Shown here piece after piece: positions 33,526-43,249 of a DNA stretch of 64,000 nt. The stretch is from Rugalucina vietnamica (Eukaryota > Mollusca > Bivalvia > Lucinida > Lucinidae). Positions within the stretch are counted from its first letter, which is position 1. Each line of letters starts with the position of its first letter. The DNA lies in NCBI GenBank assembly GCA_964017185.1, contig OZ024875.1:65405043-65469042 (forward strand), given 5' to 3'. A program made the position numbers and the translations under genes. The notes beneath the pieces are model-generated. The model made no database searches. It saw only the letters and a program-made list of their open reading frames with translations, and had not been told where the DNA came from.

Positions 33526-33569
33526 GGGCCATACCGCGGTTTCGACTATTAAAGTCTCGTCAGTGACCC
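33526..33569 (-). ncRNA. Hammerhead ribozyme, type I, full canonical core
   Basis: Minus strand: stem I GGGUCA/UGGCCC (six pairs, one G-U), CUGACGA, stem-loop II GACU-UUAAU-AGUC, GAA, stem III ACC-GC-GGU, cleavage nucleotide A. All conserved core positions are present. The very short stem III is the PLE/retrozyme form, usually thought to act as a dimer. Predicted cleavage follows the A before UGGCCC. Confidence 0.9.
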
Positions 33570-33902
33570 TTTAAATTTGGCAACATGGAGTCAAAGAGAA
33601 TTACAGAAATTTTGCAACTTTCAACAGGGTAGTCGATACAAAGACTAATATTATCTAAATGGGACCAAATATGTTAAACTGCGGTTAGAAAATGAATCTT
33701 AACCGAAAATAAATTTCTGATTTCTCAAAATATCCTCGCTGATCTCAAAGGACCAAAAAGAAAATATCAAATGCACTATGGATGATGTACGGGGAGACTT
33801 TTTAGGGCCGCCAGATGGCACAACACCAGCTGCAGTAATAGCAAATAAAAATCAAAACTGAGATCCTTTAAGAGCAATGAACACATTAATGAGAAAGGGG
33901 AT

Positions 33903-33946
33903 GGGCCATACCGCGGCTTCGACTATTAAAGTCTCGTCAGTGACCC
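33903..33946 (-). ncRNA. Hammerhead ribozyme, copy 3 of array
   Basis: Same as the canonical copy, with perfect stem I, except that core position 15.1 is G (GAAGCCGCGGU). This makes a G-U closing pair and probably lowers activity. Confidence 0.82.
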
Positions 33947-34667
33947 TTTAGATTTGGCAACATGGAGTCAAAGAGAATTCCAGAAATTTTGCAACTTTCA
34001 ACAGGGTAGTCGATACAAAGACTAATATTCCAATGGGACCAAATATGTTAAACTGCGGTTAGAAAATGAATCTTAACCGAAAATAAATCTCTGATTTCTC
34101 AAAATATCCTGCTGATCTCAAAGGACCAAAAGGAAAATATAACCTGCACTATGGATGATGTACGGGGAGACGTTTTAGGGCCGCCACACAATTATTTCCC
34201 ATAGAAATAACGAATGAGTGCCAACAAGTAATGTGGTAATATATGGTAGATAAAGGGTGGCGCGTTTGTTTTGATTGTCATCAACGACCATCGAAAAACT
34301 CTTGATGAGTGCTAAAGAATGCACGGCTTTAATCAATTTTGACTTCGCGTGTGCGTATAGTGTTTGATGTGTTCTGTTCATTATTTATTTTGACAATTTT
34401 ATACCTAGTGTAATAGATGTGTAATGGAACCAGCACAGGAAACACGTAGGTTTGTGCATGTACCTTTTTAGAAACATAGATTTTAATACTATTTCTCATT
34501 AGAGTCCAATAAATATGAAAAATGACATAAAACGTTTCAATCATTGCGGTAGGGAGGAAATATCGAAGACGCCATTTCCCCGCGAAGAGATCAGTGACGA
34601 TATCATTTAACTCCTTCTGATGTTTTATCGTGAAGCAATGTTATTTTCTTCCTATGTAACGTCACGT

Positions 34668-34703
<36 letters not shown>

Positions 34704-34706
<3 letters not shown>

Positions 34707-34771
34707 ATCCTTCAAAAGCAGTAAATGTATGAGAAAGGGGATTGGCCATACCGCGGTTTCAGTTCCTTAAA
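34704..34771 (-). mobile_element. Hammerhead unit fragment fused to a PLE tail
   Basis: After a 30-nt poly-A run come GAGATCCTTCAAAAGCAG, GAGAAAGGGGATTGGCCATA and CCGCGGTTTCAG, the 3' half of the ribozyme; CUGANGA and stem II are replaced. The PLE tail (minus strand) starts immediately after at CGATCAGGAAATGGCG. Confidence 0.7.
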
Positions 34772-35575
34772 GTAGGCTACGATCAGGAAATGGCGCAATC
34801 AGAAAAAAAAGATTCCCACTAATAAAACCGAGGTGGGAAAAAACTAAATTAGGTACTTATACCATGAAAACACATCGCAAGCCGAATGAGCAGCTATTTT
34901 CCCAATAGATGACCACTCAAATACCTAAACGTAACTAAGAATATGATAACATACATAAGGCGCCAACAGCATAAAAAATTTCAACACCAAGACAATAAAC
35001 AATAAGAACCACCACATACAAGTATAGCCTTGGGAGGATCAGTAATATAAAATTACTAGCGGGCTTAAAAAGGTACAAGTAGGCAAAGATCAGGTAAAGG
35101 CTCAATTAGAAGAACATACTCACTCCAAAAACCGGAGGTTTAAAAAAACAAACTAACAATCAGGTACTTATACCATGAACACATTTCGTAAGCCGAATGA
35201 TCAGCTATTTTCCCCATAGGTGGCCAATCAGTTACCTTAACTAAACAAAATATGAAAACATACAAAAGGCGCCAACAGCACAAAAATGCTTAACACCAAG
35301 ACATAAAACAAAAAGAACCACCACTGAAGTATCGCCTTTGAACGATCAGTAACACAAAGTTTCTGGCGGACTTAAATCGATTTAACATTGCCATAACCTC
35401 ACCATCAGCTTCTGCAGTGGTTCATAACATTGAGTTAGTTCTTCGGTCCTCGTGGTGAATCTCTAACTAGTCAATGAATCATCAAGAACAAACAAATAAA
35501 TCATGATAAACATCCTGATGAATCAAAAACCAGCACTCACAGATTGAGTTAGTTTTTGAACGTTAAGTTTTTGTC
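34772..35575 (-). mobile_element. Two PLE tails in tandem (minus strand)
   Basis: A first tail (34772-35065) and a second (35069-35575) each begin with the GGTACAAGTAGGCAAAGATC-type end and carry CGCAATTAGA/CGCAATCAG, GTGGGAAAAAAC, GAACCACCAC...GTGGTTC pairs and AATCATCAAGAACAAACAAA. The second reaches ACCAGCACTCACAGATTGAG. Head-to-tail arrangement. Confidence 0.8.
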
Positions 35576-36224
35576 TTTTAACTGATATTTATAACCTTTA
35601 ATACCAATATATATATATTCCATTTAGTCTGTGTTCTCTGCATTGTGCGACTAATGTTGGGTTTAATTTTCGTGACTGTCAATTGGCTGGTTAACTTTTG
35701 TGCTTATTTGAATTTTCACAATGAATCACCCAGTGCTGGTTTCCCAGAATCATGTAATTACGCACTGTTTGCGTATGTGTTTAGTTTTATGAATTAAGTG
35801 TTTATACAAAGAAACACATAGTTATTAAACCTTTTTCGTGCTCATCATGGTAGAACGAGACATTTTGCTGCTTATGAATACTTTCATAAGAGCATTCTAA
35901 TATATCAATTGGTTCAGGTCATTAAACCAGGCCGTTTTTTCCGTGAGCATACACACACGGAATTGGTTGCGGGTTCTACTGGGTTGAGCATGAAAAATAT
36001 CTTGTATTTTAGTTTTGACGTTTATGCCGCGATGTCAAACCTTTAATCTATATTTCCCGTAAAAGATAACGTCAGGACGTTATGAATTTGAATTTTAGTA
36101 ACGCCAAAACAATATTGCGACGTTCCTGCTGAAGAGCTGTAAAGTGAAAGCGCTACAGGACTGAAATAAATTGTTGCTGTTACTTCATTTCATTCTTTCT
36201 TCCTATCATTACCGACACAATGAC

Positions 36225-36228
36225 TTGT

Positions 36229-36303
<75 letters not shown>
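36225..36303. repeat. (TA)n microsatellite
   Basis: About 75 bases of TA repeat, interrupted by TAAATA and TATGTA, directly adjoining the SINE at 36304. Confidence 0.95.
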
Positions 36304-36304
<1 letters not shown>

Positions 36305-36414
36305 AACAAACAGAATTAGCGTACAAAAGTCGGTCGTGCCGCGACCGGGAATCGAACCACGGACCTCCTGCATTCCGGGCAGACGTGCTAACCATTACAC
36401 CACCGCGGTCTTCC
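36304..36414 (-). mobile_element. tRNA-derived SINE / tRNA-like sequence
   Basis: On the minus strand GACCGCGGTGGTGTAATGGT is a box A region and GGTTCGATTCC a box B; the acceptor arm pairs at five of seven positions. The anticodon loop would be CCGGAAT (GGA), but U33 is absent and there is no long variable arm, so a working tRNA-Ser is unlikely. A 37-bp end of the element recurs at 36669-36706. Confidence 0.65.
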
Positions 36415-36668
36415 GATTTTGTACGCCAATTTTAGCATCTATAAACCTTTGACGTCAATGACGATATTTAGCGGCCTTTCATTTACCGCCATAGGCGACC
36501 CTATCATTTTCGGTTCTTTTTATAACCTACGGACGGCGGCCATTTTTATTCTATTTGTGTTTGCTTTTTATTTTTATTTATTTTATTTATTATATTAGAT
36601 TTGTAGACGCTCTACTGCATCGGGAATAAGTATTGAAGAAACAGAGAATGCCACGATACAGGAAATTA

Positions 36669-36706
36669 TATAAACAAACAGAATTAGCGTACAAAAGTCG
36701 GTCGTG
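36669..36706 (-). repeat. 37-bp direct repeat of the SINE end
   Basis: TATAAACAAACAGAATTAGC followed by GTACAAAAGTCGGTCGTG, identical to 36301-36338 and again followed by a short TATATA run. Confidence 0.85.
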
Positions 36707-37070
36707 TATATATATCTGAAGACGTTGTTTTGAAACATACTGCTTATTTTGAATAATCTTTAAAAATTAAATAAATATTCTAACACACCTCGCCTATATA
36801 GCCAATGGTAAAAAACGTGTTATATTGTGCAACAATTTCACTGGGCGAATAAGCGTGACGTTACTTTGCGGCATTTGTGACGTCAGCTATCCCACAAAGC
36901 AGCGTTAGACGGTGAAACGTCGTTTTAGCGCACAACAAACGTAATCAGTGTGTGTAAATACCAGCATTACAGTCAAATATTTGGCGGGATATCTGCAATG
37001 CAATGGCGGAAAGCTGAACGATATCGACGGTTTCAGCAACATTTATTCCGTTTATTGTGTGTTAGAATCG

Positions 37071-37240
37071 AAATAGATCAGCTCAAGTGCGTGAATTGTT
37101 CAGTAATAATTCACTGTTTGTCGGTCAGTTGTAAGAAGATAAATCACTCGCGCTACGCGCTCGTGATTTGATCTTCTTTACAACTGACCGACAAACAGTG
37201 AATTATTACTCAACAATTCACTGCTAGAGCTGATCTATTT
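37071..37240. repeat. Foldback with about 75-base arms
   Basis: AAATAGATCAGCTC ... GTGAATTGTT ... CACTGTTTGTCGGTCAGTTG pairs with CAACTGACCGACAAACAGTG ... AACAATTCAC ... GAGCTGATCTATTT. The centre is a GCGCTACGCGC mini-palindrome. Confidence 0.9.
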
Positions 37241-37244
37241 CTTA

Positions 37245-38630
37245 AGTTAACAGAATGTTGTAGCTAGTACGTTGCAGGGAAGCCCTGTACAATGGAACAG
37301 TAGATTCATTACCGTTCTGATAGAACTGTTCCTGAAAATAGAAGATACATTTTTAGCCTTCTATTGAACATCAAATGTGATGTTAAAATTACACCACATC
37401 TTATAATGATATTTGCATATTGATTTCAAAGGTGCATTAGCTAGGACAGTTAATTCCCCAGTAAGTTATAATACCGGTCATTATTAAAAAGCAATCAACG
37501 CTAAGGTGACTTCAAGAGACGATAACTGAACCTTAATTGCTTCCGTGGAACTATCAGCAATGCTTTGTAAAAGTTGCTTTGAGAAATAAGACCTTTTGGC
37601 GTTCGCATCATTTAAATGTTAACCGTAAGCAGCCTATAATATAGTTAATTACAGTAGTTCAACGTAACAGCAACATTTTACTTTCCATAATTAAAATTGT
37701 CCTTAACATTCACTTATCATATTGGCTTTGAAATGCTGATTTTATTATCGCCACATCAATTATTTAACTTATTTTCATCACCCTTTTAAGACGCGCTTAG
37801 CCAATCTGTTTCTTCGAGGGAAAAGAGAGACTGCAAAACGTCCTTTTATTGAGGAAAATGGAACCATTTAGCATCATCGTTGATGAGAACGCGAGTTAAA
37901 TTGATCTCTTCTATGTGTCATTATTGAACTAATCTACATCAAAGTGGTGACGTTATTACTTTCGCCTCACACAATAAGGGATTGGGGTAAGATTACAATG
38001 TTTACACCCCATACGGCCTGGTAATTCTAATGTCATACATGTAAAAATACAGGTAACTTTACTATTTGTCAAAACGTTTAAACCCCCTTTAATGAGGAAA
38101 GGTATACTCAACATATCAATAATTATCTTAAAGCATCTTCTAGCTAAGCGGCTTTTAAGCACAGCTGTTATTTTCAGATAAAAACGTAATTAACTCATAT
38201 ACATGGTAGTTTGGCGTCCTGTTTATGGGGCATAGGAAAACGATACAACCCAGGCCATTCTGTTTACCTATGTCCCATACAAAGAAGCCAGGCTTAAATG
38301 AGTCAACTTTTTCACACTTTGGAACGGTACGAATTATTGGTTCTAACAGTCTGGAGGAGTCCTTTTTGGAAAAGAATTAAAAAAAGTGTCGAAAAGTACT
38401 TTTTCAAACCAGTAACCTTATCGTTTGTTACTCGATGTCTAACTAACTGCCGATTTTGAAGCCGTAAACGCCATGATTGTTTCTGCTGGAACCATGACAT
38501 CAAATAGGGACGATTGTGTCGACATTTTTATCCCCTAAGAATAGTTCTTACCAGATATTATTGCCTCCTTTTTGATAAATAAATATCCTAAACTTATGGC
38601 AAAGTGTATATTTAGAGTTAAGATGACGGA
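37245..38630. other. 3' flank of the lectin gene, little recognised
   Basis: Contains one block (37920-37975, TTCGCCTCACACAATAAGGG) related to inverted blocks at 62.08-62.48 and 63.77-63.86 kb. Otherwise no exon or RNA gene is seen. Confidence 0.4.
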
Positions 38631-38631
38631 A

Positions 38632-38846
38632 TTAAAGTTCTTTTTCACAAATGAATTTGCTTTTGTAACTACAGGGACGGTCATTCCATCCACCAGATCC
38701 ATGGTTAGTTTCTAGGCAATGCTCTTCACTGTTATTGTCCGGTTGTCCACCACTCCAGAAAGTAAGCCCTCCAATACGCTGCATTTTGGTGACCCAGATC
38801 CAATTCCCTTTAGAGATAGCGTCTGTTCCATCAATCCAATGCACCC
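38632..38846 (-). CDS. C-type lectin, exon 4 (C-terminal half of the CRD)
   Basis: 215 bases: two that finish a Gly codon, then 70 codons and TAA. The encoded segment reads VHWIDGTD ... GNWIWVTKMQ ... FWSGGQPDNN ... EEHCLE ... GGWNDRPCSYKSKFICEKEL, i.e. the second half of a C-type lectin-like domain. QPD and WND are the calcium and sugar site motifs; QPD usually indicates galactose-type specificity. Three of the six CRD cysteines lie here. The acceptor is TTTAAG followed by GGGTGC, which agrees with the phase of exon 3. The protein ends four residues after the last CRD cysteine, so the lectin has no tail or membrane anchor. No clear poly-A signal was found downstream. Confidence 0.9.
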
Positions 38847-39076
38847 CTTAAACATTTTAAACAACACATCTTACAGGTTCTAATTCTTTTTTATTTATAA
38901 TGAGTCTTTGCCAGAGGTCATGCGCTTTGCATTTACGTGGGATTACAATAATTTATTTTAACCACTCAGTCTGCATTTCAATATGAAATGTAATAAAAAA
39001 GTACAAGCACATTACAAATTCACTTTTCAATTTCGCTAAATCAGGCACAATGGTTTGACATTTTGTAAAAACTCAC

Positions 39077-39161
39077 CCTCGTACTCCTTTGCACCTTCGG
39101 TTATAAAATCATTTTCCATTGCACTACTGATGTCTGCCAGATGTGCTCCAACTGCTTTGCA
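39077..39161 (-). CDS. C-type lectin, exon 3
   Basis: 85 bases between an acceptor CTAGTTTCAG and a donor GTGAGT on the minus strand. It encodes CKAVGAHLADISSAMENDFI and then TEGAKEYEG (the last codon is split one plus two with exon 4). This is the helix-alpha-2 region of the CRD: the C-x(3)-GAHLA-x-I motif is diagnostic. Phase 0 at its start matches the complete codon ending exon 2. The short size explains why a plain ORF search misses it. Confidence 0.88.
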
Positions 39162-39456
39162 CTGAAACTAGAGTCATTCCAATGAGTTTAATTCGCTTCG
39201 GAATATTTTGATACGGTACATTTAGCTTAAAATTCTACAGCTAGTGTATACTACCGTTATGAATGCCCTACATGTACTGTAGTTATAATATATAGATCAC
39301 AACACAGTGTGAGCAAAACAACGTGTATTCGCTTCACTATTGTAACACAAGTATTCTTTCCTGATCATTGCCTAATTGAACCTTTTCACAGACGTGTTGA
39401 CGTTTGTGTTAAATATATAGCTCGTTTTCGACCTCGAACGCATCAAAAGATCTACG

Positions 39457-40055
39457 AAGGTACAAGTAGGCAAAGATCAGGAAAAGGCGCAATCAGAAAA
39501 AAGATTCCCATTCCAAAACCCGAGGTGGGAAAAGAACTTAACTAACAAACAGGTACTTATACCATGAAAACATTTCGTAAGCCGAATGAGCAGCTATTTC
39601 CCCATAGGTGGCCAATCAGTTACCTTAACTTAACAAAAATATGAAAACATACATAAGGCGCCAACAGCACAAAAATTTAAACACCAAGACATAAAACAAA
39701 AAGAACCACCACAGAAGCACCGACTCGGAACGACCAGCAACATAGCGACCTTACATGACCATAACATAACCCGCAGCTTCTGCAGTGGTTCACATTCTAA
39801 CAAGTCAATGAATCATCAATAACAAACAAATAAATCATGATAAACACGCGGACGAATCAAAAACCGGGACTCACAGATTCAGTAAGCTGCCCGACGATGG
39901 AGATCCCCGGCCCCCGAAAACTTACTAACTCCGGAGCAAAAGAAAAACATCAGCTGGACCCCGGCGGGTCAAGCAACTAACAATAAGCTCCGGCCTCAAC
40001 CAACCAAAATATATAGCTTTAAGTCGGGGCTATCAAAGAGTACGAGTCCATTTAG
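39457..40055 (-). mobile_element. PLE 3' tail (minus strand), within lectin intron 2
   Basis: GGTACAAGTAGGCAAAGATC, CGAGGTGGGAAAAGAAC, GAACCACCACAGAAG...CTTCTGCAGTGGTTC and the GCAAAAGAAAAACATCAGCT...TAAGTCGGGGC block, 5'-truncated at about 40055. It lies between lectin exons 3 and 2 in the same orientation as the gene. Confidence 0.85.
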
Positions 40056-40169
40056 TATCACGTGTAAAGGATATTCAGATCGTAGCAGTGAATTAATCAC
40101 TGCTAGAAATGATATTTTCTTAACTAAAATTAGCAATCTTTCTCGAGATAGAATCCCCGAAATCCCTGA

Positions 40170-40290
40170 GCAAATTCTAACGTGCAGCCACAACTAATGT
40201 TATGTGCAACAATATTAGAAATATCTTATTTATCAATTTTTAAAGCTTATAGAAATGAGTATACCGCATGGGTAGGTTTTCGTAATATTT
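40170..40290 (+). mobile_element. Family-1 foldback MITE, right half only
   Basis: TTCTAACGTGCAGCCACAAC, AATTTTTAAAGCTTATAGAA and GCATGGGTAGGTTTTCGTAA are the right side of family 1. Left half and core hairpin are missing. Confidence 0.6.
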
Positions 40291-40320
40291 ACAATATTTG
40301 TTATGAAAATGCAGCTGTAA

Positions 40321-40440
40321 CCATGTGTAGCTAGATTTTGACCTCAGACGCTTCGAAAGATCGACGGGTTCATGAAGTATGCCACTTCATGGACTCGTCG
40401 ATCTTTCGAAGCGTCTGAGGTCAAATCTAGCTACACATGG
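40321..40440. repeat. Foldback with about 55-base near-perfect arms
   Basis: CCATGTGTAGCTAGATTTTG ... AGACGCTTCGAAAGATCGAC pairs with GTCGATCTTTCGAAGCGTCT ... CTAGCTACACATGG. The loop is about 25 nt with CATGAAGT/ACTTCATG also pairing. One extra T is the only interruption noticed. Confidence 0.92.
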
Positions 40441-41149
40441 TTTGAAAGGTAAATCACAACGAAACGTCTCTAGTTTTTCGTCGCACAGTCAGTATGTGTA
40501 CTGTTTTGACGTCAGATGAAAAGCAGGAAATCACGAGTGTCCACCTTTGCACTGAAGAAATTCCGCCAAGCTTGTCAGTGTACCGTAAATGCTAACATAT
40601 GTTTGATAAGTTTTGTTAACGCGTTGAAATGACGTTACACCTTATAACGTCAAGGTAACGTGATTTTGGGATAGCTGACGTCATAATTTTATCACAATAA
40701 CGTGAAAGTGGCACACAATAACGTCACAGTATTCCGCCATGTAATATATCACTCGATATATGACTGCACTTGTACTTTTTAAGGATGTTCGCTGCCAATG
40801 AAAAAGTGTCCAATTTTTTTCTATTCGCTCTTTTTTTCTATTTCAAATATAAAATAAAACATATAAATAAAAACAAATAAACATAGGGTAGTGTGCATTT
40901 TTTTTCAAGCTACATGCCTGTGAATGAGACCCCTAAACACCTTATTTGAAAATTAGAAAACAAATAAATATATAATCAATTCTTTCACATTCCTGGACAA
41001 ACAATACACTACGAATGCTTTCAGCAGTCATTTTGTCTAAGTAACGTTGAATATTTTGGACCTAAAAGAAACATAAATTTTCATCTTGAAGTGGATGAGA
41101 TTTTTTTTTCGACTCATTTCACAATCCTACCCTCTAACTTGAAAAGTCG

Positions 41150-41277
41150 GCTTACGATATGTTTTCTAAGTATAACTACCTAATTGTCAATTTAGGCTTT
41201 CCCACCTTGGTTTTTGGAGTGGGAATTTCTTTCTTATTGCCTCTTTTCCTGATCACTGCCCACTTTTACTTTTTTCA
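41150..41277 (+). mobile_element. PLE tail fragment
   Basis: CGGCTTACGATATGTTTTCT, TTTTTGGAGTGGGAATTTCT and CCTGATCACTGCCCACTTTT. Last roughly 125 bases of the tail. Confidence 0.75.
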
Positions 41278-41653
41278 TGGCCATAACGACACCCTTAGCT
41301 TCTACAGTGGCCCACACTATTTAGTTACATCTGTAGTTGTTCGGACCTAGAGGACACTATTCTATTGATGCTCAATTTAACTCTTGTCCTATTGGCATAT
41401 TGAACACTGTTCATGTACATATATCATCGAAGATGAGTACCACGTTTTCGTTGTGTATATAGCATACTATATAACATAAAAGAATCTGGGTAAGATATCG
41501 ATCACTGAATATACCATACTGGGTCTAACAGCAAGCTTTTTAAACAAACATTTACATTAGGAACCTCTCTGTTGACTATTATAGACTTATGGTAAGCATT
41601 ATATATTATAAACAATTGTGCAGTTATGTTTCTTACAGTAAAATAAAGTTTAA

Positions 41654-42317
41654 GGTCAGGGTGTTGTAAATCGTCGTTATGCAGCGTTACGTGTGACGTT
41701 GCTCTGTGACGCAAGCGAAACGAGAATCGACGCTCTTTTGTCGCGCCTTTTTGAACCGGGGAAAGCTGTAGCTATTACATCATTTAGAACGAATTTTACA
41801 TTTTTCTCCATTAAAGACAAAGACAAATTTTCATTAAAATACAGAAATGAGAATTTCTGCGGTAAAAGGCATTTATTGTAATTCTTGCGTCATCCGCACA
41901 TTGAAAGGCAACGCGTGTTCGCGCCAATGCGCTGCGTAAAGTCGCGGAAAATACCGTAAACGCACTACCATTCATAGCAAAACCTAAAATAGCACAAAAA
42001 CGAGCCCGGTTGTCAAGGACTTTTTTTTCAAGCAACCTGTTCAAAACTGATTCACGCAGATACATGTACTATCATTTTATTTAAAAAAAATATCGTGGAA
42101 TTTAGGAGAAAAATATGTTTATGTGCGAAATTCCACATCTATTTCCCTTTTCCCCGTTGACTTCAATTGCAAAAATGATGTGTTTTGATTGCCTGAAGCT
42201 CAAAAACTAATCCGGTAGTCAAGGAATATTTTTGCATTTTCCGATGGGGGAGCATTTAATACATCGATATGCAAAAATAAGAAAATTTCATCGTGGCGTT
42301 TTTACAACACCCTGACC
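41654..42317. mobile_element. piggyBac-type non-autonomous element, TTAA duplication
   Basis: GGTCAGGGTGTTGTAAA at the left and TTTACAACACCCTGACC at the right (18-base perfect TIRs) are flanked on both sides by TTAA (41650-41653 and 42318-42321), the signature of piggyBac insertion. 664 bp, no transposase frame. The right TTAA ends 16 bp from lectin exon 2, just inside intron 2 past the donor site. Confidence 0.88.
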
Positions 42318-42337
42318 TTAACGCAATGGCCACTTAC

Positions 42338-42435
42338 AGCTGCGTCCTGCCATGATAGCAACTCTTGACCGAAATAATAACAGCTGTCCCCGTACCTCTG
42401 CCAATCACCATTCGGACACCTACTATTTTCCTGCG
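42338..42435 (-). CDS. C-type lectin, exon 2 (N-terminal CRD)
   Basis: 98 bases on the minus strand, bounded by the acceptor TATGCATTTCAG and the donor GTAAGT. The first two bases complete a codon (Ala) begun by exon 1; then QENSRCPNGDWQRYGDSCYY and FGQELLSWQDAA. CP-x(2)-W-x(5)-SCYYF and W-x(2)-A are the first strand and helix of a long-form C-type lectin domain with its N-terminal disulphide. The exon ends on a complete codon, matching phase 0 of exon 3. A piggyBac-type insertion lies 16 bp downstream of the donor base. Confidence 0.88.
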
Positions 42436-42606
42436 CTGAAATGCATATACAAATCATTCTGATATACTTGAGACGTCTAATTGAATAACGTCAAAAATTA
42501 TGACAGTATATTCTGAAGTATGTAGTCGGAAAACCAACGTTATGAGCAACGTCATTTGTGATTGTTAACAACGTGGTGATACGTCGAAAGTGACGCTCGC
42601 GTTTCG

Positions 42607-42905
42607 TGAAAATAAAAATTAACTGAGATCCTCTAAGAGCAGTGAGCACATTAATGAGAAAGGGGATGTGCCATACCGCGGTTTCGACTACTGAAGTCCC
42701 GTCAGTGACCCATTAGATTTGGCAACATGCAGCCAAAGAGAATTACTGAAATTTTGCAATTTTCAACAGGGTAGTCGATACAAAGACTAGTTTTATCTAA
42801 TGGGACAAAATCTATTAAACATTGGTTAGAAAATGAACCTTAACCGTTAATAGATCTCTGAGTTCTCAGAATATCTACGTTGATCTCAAAGGACCAAAAC
42901 GAAAC
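42607..42905 (-). mobile_element. Hammerhead unit (retrozyme-like), single, in lectin intron 1
   Basis: GAGATCCTCTAAGAGCAGTG, a ribozyme at 42668-42711, CAAAGAGAATTACTGAAATT, TTCAACAGGGTAGTCGATAC and CTCAAAGGACCAAAACG appear in the same order as in the 33-kb array. One incomplete unit, about 170 bp from lectin exon 2. Confidence 0.82.
42668..42711 (-). ncRNA. Hammerhead ribozyme, mutated core
   Basis: Minus strand GGGUCA, CUGACGG (the final A of CUGANGA is G), GACU-UCAGU-AGUC, GAA, ACCGCGGU, A, UGGCAC. One stem I mismatch plus the A9 change; likely inactive. Confidence 0.78.
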
Positions 42906-43249
42906 GGCTTACATTTTCGATGCTTGTAATTAAAAAAATACATTAGAATGGGGATAACAATAATCAATATTTTTCCTTTAGGGCGGCTGACGTGTCGCCT
43001 TAAAGCAAAATATTTGACTGTATATCTGACAATATACTGCCACAAATGAAAAAAAAAGTATATAATAATAATGCTGTTATCCCCTAATTTGCTTTATGCT
43101 CTGCTGACGCGTCTCCGTAAAACATAATTTCTTACCATATACCCGTCTACATACCGCCCAAAATGAAAATACAGTTGAATGCAGTTATCCCCCAATTTTA
43201 ATTATTGCTTAATCCAAAATATTTCCATTTTAGCAAAAAACAAAATCGG

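Larger units (their letters stand above)
33115..34187 (-). mobile_element. Tandem array of three hammerhead units (retrozyme-like)
   Basis: Three head-to-tail units on the minus strand. The word GAGATCC recurs at 33132, 33483 and 33860, giving spacings of 351 bp (copy 1 carries small deletions) and 377 bp. Each unit has AAGAGCAGTGAACAC, a ribozyme, ATGGAGTCAAAGAGAATT-type sequence, TTCAACAGGGTAGTCGATA, AGGACCAAAAAG and a GGGCCGCCA...GGCACAACACCAGCTGCA block. No protein is encoded. Tandem copies of a few hundred bases with type I hammerheads are the hallmark of metazoan retrozymes and PLE terminal repeats, whose RNA self-cleaves into unit lengths and may circularise. The right end (GGGCCGCCACACAAT) is abrupt. 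Confidence 0.88.

Noticed and set aside
36338..36410. Possible functional tRNA gene (anticodon GGA)
   Set aside because: U33 is missing, the acceptor arm has two mismatches, there is no long variable arm for Ser, and SINE-type flanks repeat nearby.
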